DNA from: Fragilaria crotonensis
Lineage: Eukaryota; Bacillariophyta; Fragilariophyceae; Fragilariales; Fragilariaceae
Length of the DNA: 64,000 nt
Assembly (NCBI GenBank): GCA_022925895.1
Contig: JAKSYS010000288.1
Location: 1-64,000, forward strand
Reading direction: 5' to 3'
In this document: in pieces, positions 45,243 to 55,895 of the stretch
Position numbering within the stretch: the stretch's first letter is position 1
Layout: each line of letters begins with the position of its first letter
Position numbers and translations under genes: made by a program
Notes under the pieces: model-generated
Told to the model about the DNA's origin: nothing
Database searches by the model: none
The model's input: the letters and a program-made list of their open reading frames with translations, nothing else

Positions 45243-46325
45243 ATGTATTCCGCAACATTCCTCCGTTCCTCGACATTGGCATTGCAGTCATCTTTACGAC
45301 TGGCACGACGATCCATCAACACTTCAACAAAAACCATGGCACCTGCCGTCTTTGGCAAAATCGGCTTCATCGGAGTCGGTGTCATGGCACAGGCCATGAT
45401 TGACCCCATGATTCGAACTGGTCTGCAACCTGCCGAACAAATCACAGTATACGACGTATCCACCGCCGCACTCGCATCGATTTCTGCCTCACATCCCAAC
45501 ATTTGCATTGCACAGAATTTGCAGCAAGTGGTGGATGATGCCGATTTGGTCGTTTGTGCCGTCAAACCACAAAATCTGGGACCCGAATTCTTCGCCAGCA
45601 TGAACCCGCCATCCAAAACGACACTCCTGTCGGTCATTGCCGGAAAACCAATGTCAGTGTACCTCAAGAGTCCAGACAATGGCAATTCTACTACTAATAA
45701 CAACAACACCGGTGGCGGGTGTTTTACCAAAGTCGCACGCAGCATGCCCAACACACCGGCTCAAATTGGAAAGGGCATGACCGTGTGGTGCTGCACTCCC
45801 AACATTGAAACAGAAGAACGTGACAAGATTACGCAAATCCTCTCTTCCTTTGGGAAACAAATCTACGTGGACGATGAAGATTTCATTGACATTTCCACCT
45901 CCATATCAGGATCGGGACCTGCCTATGTCTTTATGCTCATGGAGGCCATGATTGATGCCGGTGTCCACATGGGATTTAGTCGCAAGACAGCCACGACGCT
46001 GGTCCATGAAACAATCCTCGGATCGACACTGTATGCGATTGAAACGGGTGAACATCCCGTCATTTTGAGGAATTCCGTCACGTCACCGGCGGGAACTACC
46101 GCGAGTGCGATTTATGAATTGGAGAATGGTAAATTCAGAACTGTCATCAAGAATGCGATATGGGCGTGCTACCGACGATCGTTGGAAATGGGGGATAAGG
46201 ATTCGAATGTTGGACCTGGACGTGTACACCGACAAGAGATTGTGATTGTCCCCAAGGGTGAAGCACACTTTGAGGGAGTCATTCAAGGAAAAGGAACCTC
46301 TGCCGGGTCCAATGAGAAGCAGTAG
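45243..46325 (+). CDS. P5CR: Pyrroline-5-carboxylate reductase
   Basis: Catalyses the last step of proline synthesis, NAD(P)H-dependent reduction of pyrroline-5-carboxylate. 360 residues, single exon, ATG at 45243. The first 35 residues are Ser/Arg-rich without acids (RSSTLALQSSLRLARRSINT), fitting a mitochondrial presequence. A second Met (MAPAVFGKIG) at 45336 could start a cytosolic form. Family motifs in order: GFIGVGVMAQAM (Rossmann fold), VVCAVKPQNL, VARSMPNTPAQIG, ISTSISGSGPAYVFMLMEAM, and NSVTSPAGTTASAIYELE (catalytic-pocket signature). An insertion of Asn/Thr/Gly (NSTTNNNNTGGG) interrupts the loop before VARSMPNTP. A C-terminal extension of about 40 residues follows the usual end. Converges on cytochrome b5, 92 bases away. 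Confidence 0.95.
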   Translation: MYSATFLRSSTLALQSSLRLARRSINTSTKTMAPAVFGKIGFIGVGVMAQAMIDPMIRTGLQPAEQITVYDVSTAALASISASHPNICIAQNLQQVVDDADLVVCAVKPQNLGPEFFASMNPPSKTTLLSVIAGKPMSVYLKSPDNGNSTTNNNNTGGGCFTKVARSMPNTPAQIGKGMTVWCCTPNIETEERDKITQILSSFGKQIYVDDEDFIDISTSISGSGPAYVFMLMEAMIDAGVHMGFSRKTATTLVHETILGSTLYAIETGEHPVILRNSVTSPAGTTASAIYELENGKFRTVIKNAIWACYRRSLEMGDKDSNVGPGRVHRQEIVIVPKGEAHFEGVIQGKGTSAGSNEKQ

Positions 46326-46417
46326 TTCCTGTGTCATCGTTATCATCAGTCAGCGCTAAACAAGTGGGCAGGAAGGAAACAGGAACATTCTCATTGTTTT
46401 CTAGGACTTTTTATGTG

Positions 46418-47231
46418 TTATCCCATTTGAGTCTTGTAGTATCCAAATGCAATCGCAACCAACGCCACCAAAACGAAGATCATAAAGGACGAACTTGTAT
46501 TTCCCTTGGCCATGGCCGCTCGCTCGGCAGCAGCCTGCATCTTGGCCAACGCTGCTGCGTCCATTTTGTACGTTCCGATCAGATATTTCTTAAGTTCCGC
46601 ACGAGCATCGTTGGAATGTCCAATATCTTCAAAGAACTCATCGGCATCTTGGCCTGCCACATCCAACAGGACCTCCGCACCTCCTGGGTGATCGTCCAAA
46701 TACTTGCTCACGTCGTACACCTTGGGGCCGCCTGTTTGTCGTGGGAGTACATGTTAGTTTTGAGAGTGTGAGCCAAACAGAATCGATTGAAGGATGAATG
46801 ATAGTGGCACGATACCATCCAGCATTTCTCACGATGATACGTCGTGATATGTTTTCGCATGACAAATAGAACGAACAGTGTTTGAGGACAGTATTTCTAT
46901 TCCTTCCTTCAGATCTGTCTGTCATCAGTCATCCAACAGGTTCTACATGAGTCCTACAGGACTGGAATATTGAACGTACTGACGTACTGAGTCCTGCCTT
47001 CGATACACCAGTACTGGGAGTGCGCACCACGCAAACACTGCAGGACGACACGTAGTAGATGAACACCTCCCGACGACAAAATAGAGATTCCGACACGGCG
47101 TTTGCGTCCATCGCCATGGTCGCACTTCACCTACCATTGTTCGCATTTCCAATGATGAGCCAACAATCATCCGCTTTATTGTGTTTAGCGACCTCATCCA
47201 ATGTTATTTCTTTGAGTGATTCGTCGACCAT
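46418..47231 (-). CDS. CYB5: Cytochrome b5, tail-anchored
   Basis: Two exons. Exon 1 is 47231-47135 ([20 protein letters not shown]). The intron is 47134-46732 (GTAGGT...ACAG, phase 1, 403 bases, long for this window). Exon 2 is 46731-46418. About 137 residues. Haem ligands are the His of DDHPGG and the His of IGHSND, and the DCWLIIG and KVYDVSKY strands are standard. After an Ala/Lys-rich linker the C-terminus is a single membrane helix ([17 protein letters not shown]) with a short polar tail, as in ER or outer-mitochondrial tail-anchored b5. It supplies electrons to fatty-acid desaturases and other oxygenases. Divergent from the glycosyltransferase-like gene at 47847. Confidence 0.94.
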
Positions 47232-47846
47232 TTTGAGAATGCGCAATCTATAACTGTGATGATGATATGAGTTTGACGGTGCGGATTTACGGAAAAATGA
47301 TGGTGTGCCGAGTGCGGCGTGTGCGCAATGAGAAGGGAAAAGAAATGACGACGACGCGGAAGAGAGTGACGAAAAGCGTAATGAACGAGGTCGAGAAGTC
47401 GAACACACCCGTTAAAGGTGGACTCACCGCTCACCGCTCACTGCTCCCGTATTTGTACCTGGTAGTACAACCGTAGAAGCAGGCATGTAAGTAAAAATCG
47501 TGCGTACTTTGTACTGCAGCGACAGCAGTTGCACCATTTACGGTCATACTGTACCATTTCTCCTGTGCGGCGCGCCAGATTTGTCACAGGAGCGTACATG
47601 CATGTAGCATGTCATACATATCTGTGGGGATAGTTCGGGGAATGACGGGTCATCGCATCCTCTCTCCGCCTCAAAGGGAACTACCGGTAAATTTTTGCTT
47701 GCCGGATATTCCTACGGAATTTGACCGATTTCGACGGATCACGGCGTATGCTACGAAGAAATGCTTCTCACTTCTCTGTGGCGGCAACGAGAGCTCAAAC
47801 CTGTTCGTGAAGCCCGGAGGACTGGAGGAGAGCAAATTAGAACCAA
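47232..47846. promoter_or_regulatory. Divergent promoter region of CYB5 and the 47847 gene
   Basis: About 615 bases between head-to-head genes. No repeat or recognisable element beyond GC-rich CGCGCC near 47570. Confidence 0.4.
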
Positions 47847-49481
47847 ATGTTCCGCTCATACAACCGCTTCCTCCCATCATCCATGCCGCGAGTGAAACGG
47901 CGAAGAGCGACTCCCAAGGGTCTATACTTGGGAGTGTTCTTCTCAGTTTATCTCTTGATGCGATGTGCCTACTTTGACATATCAGTGTTCCTTCGCCCAA
48001 TGATACTGGCGACTGGCGTCGCCTACAGTGCGAAACAGAAATCTACCGGTAGTATTCAAGCTATTGTTCATCAACCACCCTTGGTTCCTGGTGTGAAGGG
48101 AGAACCGTGTCGGTATGATGGGCATTGCGGTGTTGGAATGACGTGTGCGATAGACCAGTTATCCAAACTGGTGAAAAGTAGCGGCGGCGTTGGCATTTGC
48201 CAACCATTCGTACTAGCTACGAAAAATGTGTCGATTGAAACGTCCGCTTGTGCACAGCGCTGTTTAGAAGGCCTCCCGAGGAATGCGATCCTAGAAGACG
48301 TGTCGCAAAGTCCAGGCGGACTGCATGTCGGCAGACCGGATGCCTGTGTGCTAACCTTTCGACATGCACCAGGTCATGCGCGCAGTGAATACGACGATGT
48401 CAAATTCAACAATGCTACCATCGAACGTCGAATCATCCGGAGGGATCCAATTCTTCAGAATACTAGTGGAGATGGTGTTTATTATGCGGAAAAAGACGGA
48501 CAACTCCTTTGGAACGCAATTTGTTATGATCCATGTAATGGATCGTGTACTGAAGGTTTTTTGTGCATCGGTCATGTTTGTCGGCGCGATGAGTCGTATT
48601 GGAAAACGTCAGACAGCGAAATGGTGATCATTACCGGCGCAAATAGCAAATTTTTTGGTCCGCTTCAGAATCTCGTCGGATCCCTGCGATACTGGGCCCC
48701 GTCCAATAAGATTGTTGTCTACAATCTTGGATTGGATCCCGAAGAAGTCAATATTGTGGAAAGTTGGGACAATGTGCTGGATGTCAAGTGGAAGACAGGG
48801 ATACCAGCCACGTATCCGGACCATTTGCGAAAAGCAAAGGCATATGCTTGGAAACCAGTCGCCATCAATGAGTCCCTCCACGAATACAAGCAAATCTTCT
48901 GGCTTGATGCTGGGTCAACTGTTGTTGGTCCCATCACAGAAGCAATTCGTATCACACAACAAAACGGAATCTTCTTAGTGTGGGGTCAGGATGAGGATAT
49001 GAAACCAAAGTCTTTCACCAAAACGTACTCGGCCTTTGGGTACGATAAGGCCACATTCCGAGGAGGTCCTCACTATTCGGGAAATACACAAGCGTACCTT
49101 TACCCGTCGCGTTATGTTGACACTGTGGTCATTCCAAATGCACAATGCGCATTGCTGCCAGATTGCATCATGCCAGAGGGATCTGAAGTCGTAAATCATC
49201 GATACGATCAAACCACCCTTAGTATCCTGTCGCATCGCGAGGATTTGAGCATCCCTCATTACACCCTTTACTTGGCCGCCGAACGGAAACAGCTTGCGAG
49301 TAGTTTGAGGGAACCGTCAGAGAAGTTTATTTGGACATCGCGCGGCAGCTGCTGGGAATTTGAAAGACAAGTGGTATCCAAGCGTTTGGGAATGCAAAGT
49401 TTGCTACCGTCTTCCTCATTTCAGTCGTCTCTGCGAAATGACGACAATCCGCAATATCGTCTGATAGAGGCTGATACTTGA
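47847..49481 (+). CDS. Type II membrane glycosyltransferase-like protein
   Basis: 544 residues, single exon, ATG at 47847 (an alternative in-frame ATG is at 47883). A short basic cytoplasmic tail (PRVKRRRATPKG) is followed by one membrane helix (LYLGVFFSVYLLM), the topology of Golgi glycosyltransferases. A Cys-rich stem region carries three CxxG-type clusters (CRYDGHCGVGMTC; CAQRC; CYDPCNGSCTEGFLC). The C-terminal half begins VIITGANSKFFGPLQNLVGS and LRYWAPSNKIVVYNLGLD, the signature of DUF1647-type glycosyltransferases. An IFWLDAGSTVVG motif that could act as the sugar-nucleotide/metal site comes next. A DQTTLSIL motif follows later. Sugar donor and acceptor are unknown. Confidence 0.75.
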   Translation: MFRSYNRFLPSSMPRVKRRRATPKGLYLGVFFSVYLLMRCAYFDISVFLRPMILATGVAYSAKQKSTGSIQAIVHQPPLVPGVKGEPCRYDGHCGVGMTCAIDQLSKLVKSSGGVGICQPFVLATKNVSIETSACAQRCLEGLPRNAILEDVSQSPGGLHVGRPDACVLTFRHAPGHARSEYDDVKFNNATIERRIIRRDPILQNTSGDGVYYAEKDGQLLWNAICYDPCNGSCTEGFLCIGHVCRRDESYWKTSDSEMVIITGANSKFFGPLQNLVGSLRYWAPSNKIVVYNLGLDPEEVNIVESWDNVLDVKWKTGIPATYPDHLRKAKAYAWKPVAINESLHEYKQIFWLDAGSTVVGPITEAIRITQQNGIFLVWGQDEDMKPKSFTKTYSAFGYDKATFRGGPHYSGNTQAYLYPSRYVDTVVIPNAQCALLPDCIMPEGSEVVNHRYDQTTLSILSHREDLSIPHYTLYLAAERKQLASSLREPSEKFIWTSRGSCWEFERQVVSKRLGMQSLLPSSSFQSSLRNDDNPQYRLIEADT

Positions 49482-50509
49482 TAGGTGCCGAGCGTGCTTG
49501 TGATAGTCCTTGCGTTTTTGACGGTAGCGCCAATGATTCGAGTGTGCTACGAGCTACGACTTAGTAAGAACCTATGCGACGACGTGCCTATGGTGAATGA
49601 ATCGTCCTGTTGCAGATTCGTGCAATGTCGTGAGTGGCGGACCAAAAAGGTCGTGTGCGATCCTTCTGTGTCGCCTTCATTCGTAGACCTCTCCCATGTA
49701 CCACTACTAATGAAGAGGTGCTAGTACCTTGTGCCGAATAGGAGCCCATGATAAGGAGCTGCAACTGTTTTGCCTGGCAACAGTCATGTAGAGACTCAGT
49801 ACTCTTCAGCGCACCTTACTGGCTCAAGACAGATACCCATTTATCAATGCATCAAGCCAGAAGTGGAGTCTTCAATAATCGAGAGCATACACTACTACGC
49901 TCCATTCGGCCTCTGAAGCAGTGGACCTATTATCGGGTTTCGACTACTCCGAGGGGCAATGTCTTCTGCATATTTTCTTATAAACTTTCTCGCCGCCATG
50001 TGCATTCTTTCTGCAGACCAGGCAAAGAAAATGATTGGAGCGATTCAATTTCCTGCATCAACCAATCACACCTACCCTTGTGCTTTGTGCTACTGCTCGT
50101 TTGACGCATGCCCAAAACCCAAAACTCATAACACTTTAACAAGAGCTGCAGGTATCATAATACACAGTATAGCTGAGCAGATTGCAGATGATGCCATTCG
50201 GCATCTCATTCGCAACGCGATGCATAACGTGCAGTGATGACGTAGGCCTGATGGAAATGACGTAATGACAATAGAGTGCCTCGACAATACGACAGTACTG
50301 ATATCGCTGACTCCAGTACCACGAAGGAGCGCCTTTCATAACGTCCATTCCTTGTATGCATATGTCATACTGGTATGCTACCAAGTACTGTAGTACATAC
50401 ATTGCGTAGAACACATGGACGGTTAAATGGATCCGACAATTACAAATCATTGTCACGCCAGACGCCAGGTTCAATAAAAAACAGAATTTACCACCTTTCC
50501 TCATCGAAC
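49482..50509. other. Intergenic DNA before family 2 copy A
   Basis: About 1 kb. Only one small open frame (49959-50237, listed separately) has any protein-like character. GTAC motifs cluster at 50285-50400. Confidence 0.4.
49959..50237 (+). CDS. Possible small secreted Cys-containing peptide
   Basis: 92 codons from an ATG. The first 20 residues are hydrophobic (MSSAYFLINFLAAMCILSAD) and could be a signal peptide, followed by a small CALCYCSFDAC cluster. No paralogue or family recognised and the rest looks random. Kept only as a low-confidence candidate. Confidence 0.2.
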   Translation: MSSAYFLINFLAAMCILSADQAKKMIGAIQFPASTNHTYPCALCYCSFDACPKPKTHNTLTRAAGIIIHSIAEQIADDAIRHLIRNAMHNVQ

Positions 50510-51091
50510 ATGAGCTCCTCGTTCACCCGACATTCAACTAAAGCAATGACTATGACAAGAGCTGACGGTTTCGTGCTGGCCATTGTTGCAGCTTCGGTGT
50601 TGGCTGTTGTTGCTGGCTTCACAACAATGGCGACGAGGAGGCCCGCCCGACAGGCAAGCGTGACTAAAGCGGAACCTCAAGTTCTCAAGGACGAACTTTC
50701 AGAGGTGTCCCCTGTCGATGGTGACCAGACTCCTCCTCTTTCTCCCGAAACAACTACTCCCGAGAAAGAACAATGTGCCGATCCAGAACATGGATCGGTA
50801 GAACTTACGGACAGCATGACAACGGACGACACGACCGAATCCGAACACGACATTGAGAATGAGGAAGCGTTCTCCAAGGAAACCGCCGCAATTGGCGGAA
50901 GCGTGGTATCTGACGTAACTGAGGAAAGCAGCAAGGAAGCTGTTTCTCCTCCTGAAAAGACCAAACTTCGAACGAAATTTCGGGTATTACTTCAAGGAGC
51001 CCCTTCTGGGTCTCCGAAGAATTCCAAGCTTCGAATGAAGCTACGGGCATTGGTTCCTCGCAAGAAATCCAAGGTGATCGTCGATCGATAG
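50510..51091 (+). CDS. Family 2 copy A: N-terminal membrane helix, acidic middle, basic tail
   Basis: 193 residues from the ATG at 50510. An earlier in-frame ATG exists at 50375, but 50510 is chosen because family 2 copy B (59545) starts at the matching position. N-terminus: MSSSFTRHSTKAMTMTRADG, then a hydrophobic helix (FVLAIVAASVLAVVAGF) and a basic TRRPARQ stop. A 100-residue acidic Ser/Thr/Glu-rich stretch follows. The last 45 residues are strongly basic and contain two similar blocks (KLRTKFRVLLQGAPSGS and KLRMKLRALVPRKKS). Only the N-terminal 45 residues match copy B. Possibly a membrane-anchored, largely disordered protein; function unknown. Confidence 0.65.
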   Translation: MSSSFTRHSTKAMTMTRADGFVLAIVAASVLAVVAGFTTMATRRPARQASVTKAEPQVLKDELSEVSPVDGDQTPPLSPETTTPEKEQCADPEHGSVELTDSMTTDDTTESEHDIENEEAFSKETAAIGGSVVSDVTEESSKEAVSPPEKTKLRTKFRVLLQGAPSGSPKNSKLRMKLRALVPRKKSKVIVDR

Positions 51092-51592
51092 GGAGCCAAC
51101 CACATGTTTCTTACGAAGTACATCTTTCAATTAGTCTTTATCTCAGTCCAGAGCAAAAATACGACGCGATTCCAAAGACTAGTTTCATTTTACATGCGCC
51201 CTAATGCTAGTACTTGAATTCCCAGGTTGAATGAAACTCATTCCACTAAATTCAAATTAAACATAATGAGCGCGTTTTAAGATTTGTCAGTTGTATCGCT
51301 TGGGAAAGTGGGGGGTAGGACTTCCATTGCCGGCACGACGGCTGGCGATCGAATTCTACAAAGACCGATGTCAATGCTCCCTCGTAAATCTTCACTCCTG
51401 TGATGGTCATAACAGAATAATGCACTGTTAGTTTTGGACGACTTCCTTACTCAAGATGGTTCTCTTCTATTTTACTCAGATTGCGGAAGTGATCTCTCTC
51501 TAGAGGCTAAAGTTGAAGAGCAGTTCTGTACAGTACTTGTAGTTTTGTCCGAATCATTCTCATGTCCGGTGCTGGTGGATCCGACTCAAGAA
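51092..51592. other. 3' flank of family 2 copy A
   Basis: About 500 bases, no gene recognised. Confidence 0.4.
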
Positions 51593-51681
51593 TGCACTGA
51601 AATGACGTCAAGCCGCACCAAATAGCATGCTCTCTGTGGACATCAGTACTTCGACGTCACGATTGACGTCATTTCACTGCA
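51593..51681. mobile_element. 89-bp palindromic MITE-like element with TGACGTCA sites
   Basis: The ends are inverted (TGCACTGAAATGACGTCAA on the left, the complement with one mismatch on the right). The core AGCCGCACCAA and GCATGCTCTC is shared with 6501-6652, so this is a shorter copy of the same family. Two GACGTCA motifs lie in the right half and one in the left. Confidence 0.7.
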
Positions 51682-52360
51682 CATTTCCTACTTCGTGAAT
51701 TAGATGCCGGTAGCAGGTAGCAGTCGACGGCTACGCTAGTACTGTAGAAGAGGGAGAATGTGTGACGTCGCCGAGGAACAGCAGGCGAGTTCAATAAACA
51801 CGCAACATGTGACGTATGCATCTCCGCCACTTAAGATCGGATGATTGCAAGGACTTGCTCCAAGTGAGACACCCTACTTCAACACGCGCAAGCCCAACAC
51901 TTGCGTCTTGCTCGTTCCTTATTCGCTCTACCAGTGGCCGGTAGCCTGAAGTGGAATCTTTTGGAGGTTCAGTTATGAGGTTGATCAAAAATTGCGTCTA
52001 CTCGTAAACCCTGCTATGAGGACGAGGTATCTCGTATCAGCTACGAAGCGCTGTGAAATGCTCTCGTATGCTCCGGAGTAGTGTACTCCGAGCACTCTAG
52101 ATTAGGAAAACGATTGTTCATCGTCGACTCGCGGTATTACAATATCTACCGGTACATGTAGTTTACCTGCCGGATCCTCTGTTCGAGAACACGAGATCAT
52201 GGGGGGCTTATGCTATGTACTCGGAATCTTGCAGAGACAAGCACAGTAGTGCTTGTAGGAGGTTGCAACACCACGGACTTGCCACAGTTGAAAATAGAGA
52301 GAGAAGTCTAGCTAGCATCTCTCGTGTGTCGTGAGTATGGAAGTGTATAATTGGAAAAAT
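51682..52360. other. Gene-free DNA
   Basis: About 680 bases. Nothing recognised. Confidence 0.4.
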
Positions 52361-52367
52361 TTCTTTA

Positions 52368-52424
52368 GCGTTGTATTATACTGTATTATACCACATTATA
52401 CCACGTGGTATAATACAACACTTC
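52368..52424. repeat. TATAATAC palindrome, left copy
   Basis: TTGTATTATAC near the left pairs with GTATAATACAA on the right around a CCACGTGG centre. A similar palindrome occurs at 59028-59058. Confidence 0.6.
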
Positions 52425-53736
52425 TGACAGTAGCCAGTAGCCCGCCGCAGGTGCAAATTTTTTGACATGAAAATTGTCTTTTTCAATGCAGACTTTATTA
52501 CTTTTGGGTGATATGTTTGCTCTATAACTACTCAATAATTCAATCAAAGTGGTGGCAGAATGAAAACACAGCATAGTATTCCATTTTTACATGATTGGAG
52601 TGTCTTTTGCAGGATGTGTTAGTTAGTATGGCGCCAAATGGTTCGCATTATTGTAGCTTTTTTTAGTTCAGATATTTGAGTTTGGCTTTGTATCAAACTG
52701 TAATGCTGCGTAAAAGGAAATCTGAGGTCTGACTTGGAGACAAAACAAGCAACTGTCAGGGCTGCGTGTTGTTTGTGCATCAGTGGTGTTCACATCACTT
52801 CTCGACATTAAGGACAACTCATTCCCATAAACGTTTTGTGCCCATACTATGATGCTGCATCCCATCCATGTGCATTTTGCACTTAGAGGGTGTAAAATCT
52901 GCTGCCAAGCTTGAAGATGCAGAATATGGACTGTAACCTGTAATCCTTTCATTGTTTGCGGCAAACAAGAGGAGGAGGCTAGCAAATTTATCTGCCATGC
53001 ATACCGAGTACCTTTTGCCCATGTCAAGCAGTGAACAATCCCCAGCCATGAGCGACTGTTGTGGGATGCCTGCTAACATAAAAATGAGAAGTCTGACTGA
53101 GGGATGCCAATCAGCTTCTGGCAGGAATTGCATATACCTTTGCGCTGCTGATGTTGATGACACTTGTCATGCTTTTGCACTAAGCACAACCATTGACTGT
53201 TGTGCAAGTCAATGCACAATCCTGCTGGACTTGCTATTCTTTCAGCTGATGTGCAGACTTGCAACAATGCATTCCAAAAGGTTGAACTGGTGGGATTTGG
53301 AAAACATAGACTTGTCAGGGTGTGCTTTGCTGTCCTCGCAGTGGTGCTGACGGCGCCCTTTTACCCTTTCTATTAGCTATGAAGCATCAGTTTTGCTTCC
53401 TATTGACTATTGTGCAGGCAGCTATTCATCCTCCATCCTGCACTGCTATTGTTACGAAGTGTTCCTCTGCAATTGGACTTGCAAAAAGCTAGCTTTGTCC
53501 AAGTTTGTGACCCTTGCAGTGGTAGTGTTGACGACCACCTTTGTTATCTTGGGCTTAGATACCTTTGAATAGAATTGTGCAACAGCAAGCACTAGTCCTA
53601 AAGAACTCCTCATTCAAAATCATCATATCTGAATGGATTTGGCAACAGCAGTGTCAAATCCAAAAAGACCCATGGGCTCTGTTGACGCGTACCTAAGATG
53701 TAACAGAAAGAAAAGTTAAGAAACAATGGCCACTAT
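52425..53736. other. Gene-free DNA left of the large palindrome
   Basis: About 1.3 kb. Minus-strand open frames at 52668-53163 lack family features. Short phrases such as ATTGACTGTTGTGCAAGTCA recur with changes (53191, 53405). No gene called. Confidence 0.45.
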
Positions 53737-55811
53737 TGGAATTCTGTGCTGGTTGGATTTGCTGCCGGTTTGTGTGCTCTGATCACAGACACTGCATGGT
53801 ACCGCCCTAGCAGAGTCTGTGGTCAGACTTGGAGATGCAAAATATGATAATGTAAATGTTTCTTTCAGATGCATTGGTGATGTTCATGACACCCTAGGAT
53901 TGTTTGTAGTGAGCTTTCTTATTGGTTGAATCACAAGTCAATGCACAAGCCCCAAATATAGAGGGTGCGGGGTCCCCTTTGTATTGCAAAATCTGAGGGC
54001 TGCACTAGAAATGCAGAACAAATCTTCTGTCAGGGATTGTAGAGGTGTATCATAAATGTTTTTGACACCCTAGGATTGTTTGTAGTGAGCTTACTTATTG
54101 GTTGAATCACAAGTCAATGCACAAGCCCCAAATATACAGGGTGCGGGTCCCCTTTGTATTGCAAAATCTGAGGGCTGCACTAGAAATGCAGAAAAATCTT
54201 CTGTCAGGGATTGTAGAGGGTGTATCATAAATGTTTTTGACACCCTAGGATTGTTTGTTGTGAGCTTGCTTGTTGGTTGAATCACAAGTCAATGCACAAG
54301 CCCCAAATATACAGGGTGCGGGTCTCCTTTGTATTGCAAAATCTGAGGGCTGCACTAGAAATGCAGAAAAAATGTTCTGCCAGGGTTTGTCAAGTTTGCA
54401 TTGATGATATCGACGGTATCCTTTGACTGTAGTGGGGATATACACCCATTGACTAGTGTGCAATTCAGTGTGTAATTTGCCACAATTGCTGATACAGGGC
54501 TTTCACGTAAATGAACATTCTGCAGTCAGATATTAATATTCTGCAGAATTGATCTGTTGTGTTTTGATGCATATGTATGGATTGTATTGATGGCATCCTG
54601 AGATCCTCTCAATCTTTTATGCTTATTGACTTCTTGAAGATTCAATTATGATACCAAAATGCTAACAAAAAAATACGCAAAAATGATCAATACTCAATCA
54701 ATTTTGGATTTTGAAAAAATCCAAAACTGGCATTTACTCCATCATCAAAAGCCTGAGACTCATTGAGTGAAGCTCCCGAAATGATATTCGCTTTGGGAGT
54801 TAGTGTTGGTGTTAGCGACATATGTTAACATGAAATTTAGGATGCGATCACATGTTATCTACTAGTATTGTAGTTACACAAATCAGAAGTACTTTATGTT
54901 CTGAGCTGATCAGTTGCACTATAACAACCCAAGCATCGACTTCCGTTACCGGAACTTCTGTAAATGAGTTTCAGGAGTTTGTTGATGGAGTAAATGCCAG
55001 TTTTGGATTTTTTCAAAATCCAAAATTGATTGAGTATTGATCATTTTTGCGTATTTTTTTGTTAGCATTTTGGCATCATAATTGAATCTTCAAGAAGTCA
55101 ATAAGCATAAAAGATTGAGAGGATCTCAGGATGCCATCAATACAATCCATACATATGCATCAAAACACAACAGATCAATTCTGCAGAATATTAATATCTG
55201 ACTGCAGAATGTTCATTTACGTGAAAGCCCTGTATCAGCAATTGTGGCAAATTACACACTGAATTGCACACTAGTCAATGGGTGTATATCCCCACTACAA
55301 TCAAAGGATACCGTCAATATCATCAATGCAAACTTGACAAACCCTGGCAGAACATTTTTTCTGCATTTCTAGTGCAGCCCTCAGATTTTGCAATACAAAG
55401 AGGGCACCCTGTATATTTGGGGCTTGTGCATTGACTTGTGATTCAACCAACAAGTAAGATCACAACAAACAATCTAGGGTGTCAAAAACATTTATGATAC
55501 ACCCTTGACAGTCTTTGACAGAAGATTTGTTCTGCATCTCCAATGTAGCACTCAGATTTTGCAATACAAAGGGGACCCCGCACCCTGTATACAATTTGGG
55601 GCTTGTGCATTGACTTGTGATTCAACCGATAAGTAAGCTCACTACAAACAATCTAAGTGTCATGAACATCACCAATGCATCTGAAAGAAACATTTACATG
55701 ATCATCTCCTGCATCTCCAAGTCTGATTGCAGACTCTGCTACGTACCATGCAGTGTCTGTGATCAGACGAGCACACAAACCGGCAGCAAATCCAACCAGC
55801 ACAGAATTCCA
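53737..55811. repeat. Large imperfect palindrome (fold-back), arms about 1.0 and 0.83 kb
   Basis: Left arm 53737-54744 and right arm 54983-55811 are inverted copies with a 238-base centre. The left arm contains three tandem copies of a roughly 177-bp unit (CAAGTCAATGCACAAGCCCC near 53935, 54112 and 54289). The right arm contains two (near 55421 and 55596, complementary strand). One missing unit accounts for the difference in arm length. No transposase is present. It could be a fold-back element or a rearranged satellite. Confidence 0.85.
53935..54405. repeat. Three tandem copies of a 177-bp unit in the left arm
   Basis: Each copy runs from CAAGTCAATGCACAAGCCCC through GTATTGCAAAATCTGAGGGC to GACACCCTAGGATTGTTTG, with over nine tenths identity by eye. 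Confidence 0.85.
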
Positions 55812-55895
55812 TTGCTGCTTATGATCATCCTGCATCATTCAGCACCATGGAACCAAGCTCCTTCTTGGCCAAGCCTGAACCTGTCAACTATGCAG

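Noticed and set aside
49485-49724. 79-codon open frame after the glycosyltransferase-like gene
   Set aside because: Lacks an ATG at its start and shows no domain. Likely 3' UTR.
52668-53163. Minus-strand open frames in the region left of the palindrome
   Set aside because: No domain, and they overlap repeat phrases that recur elsewhere in the interval.
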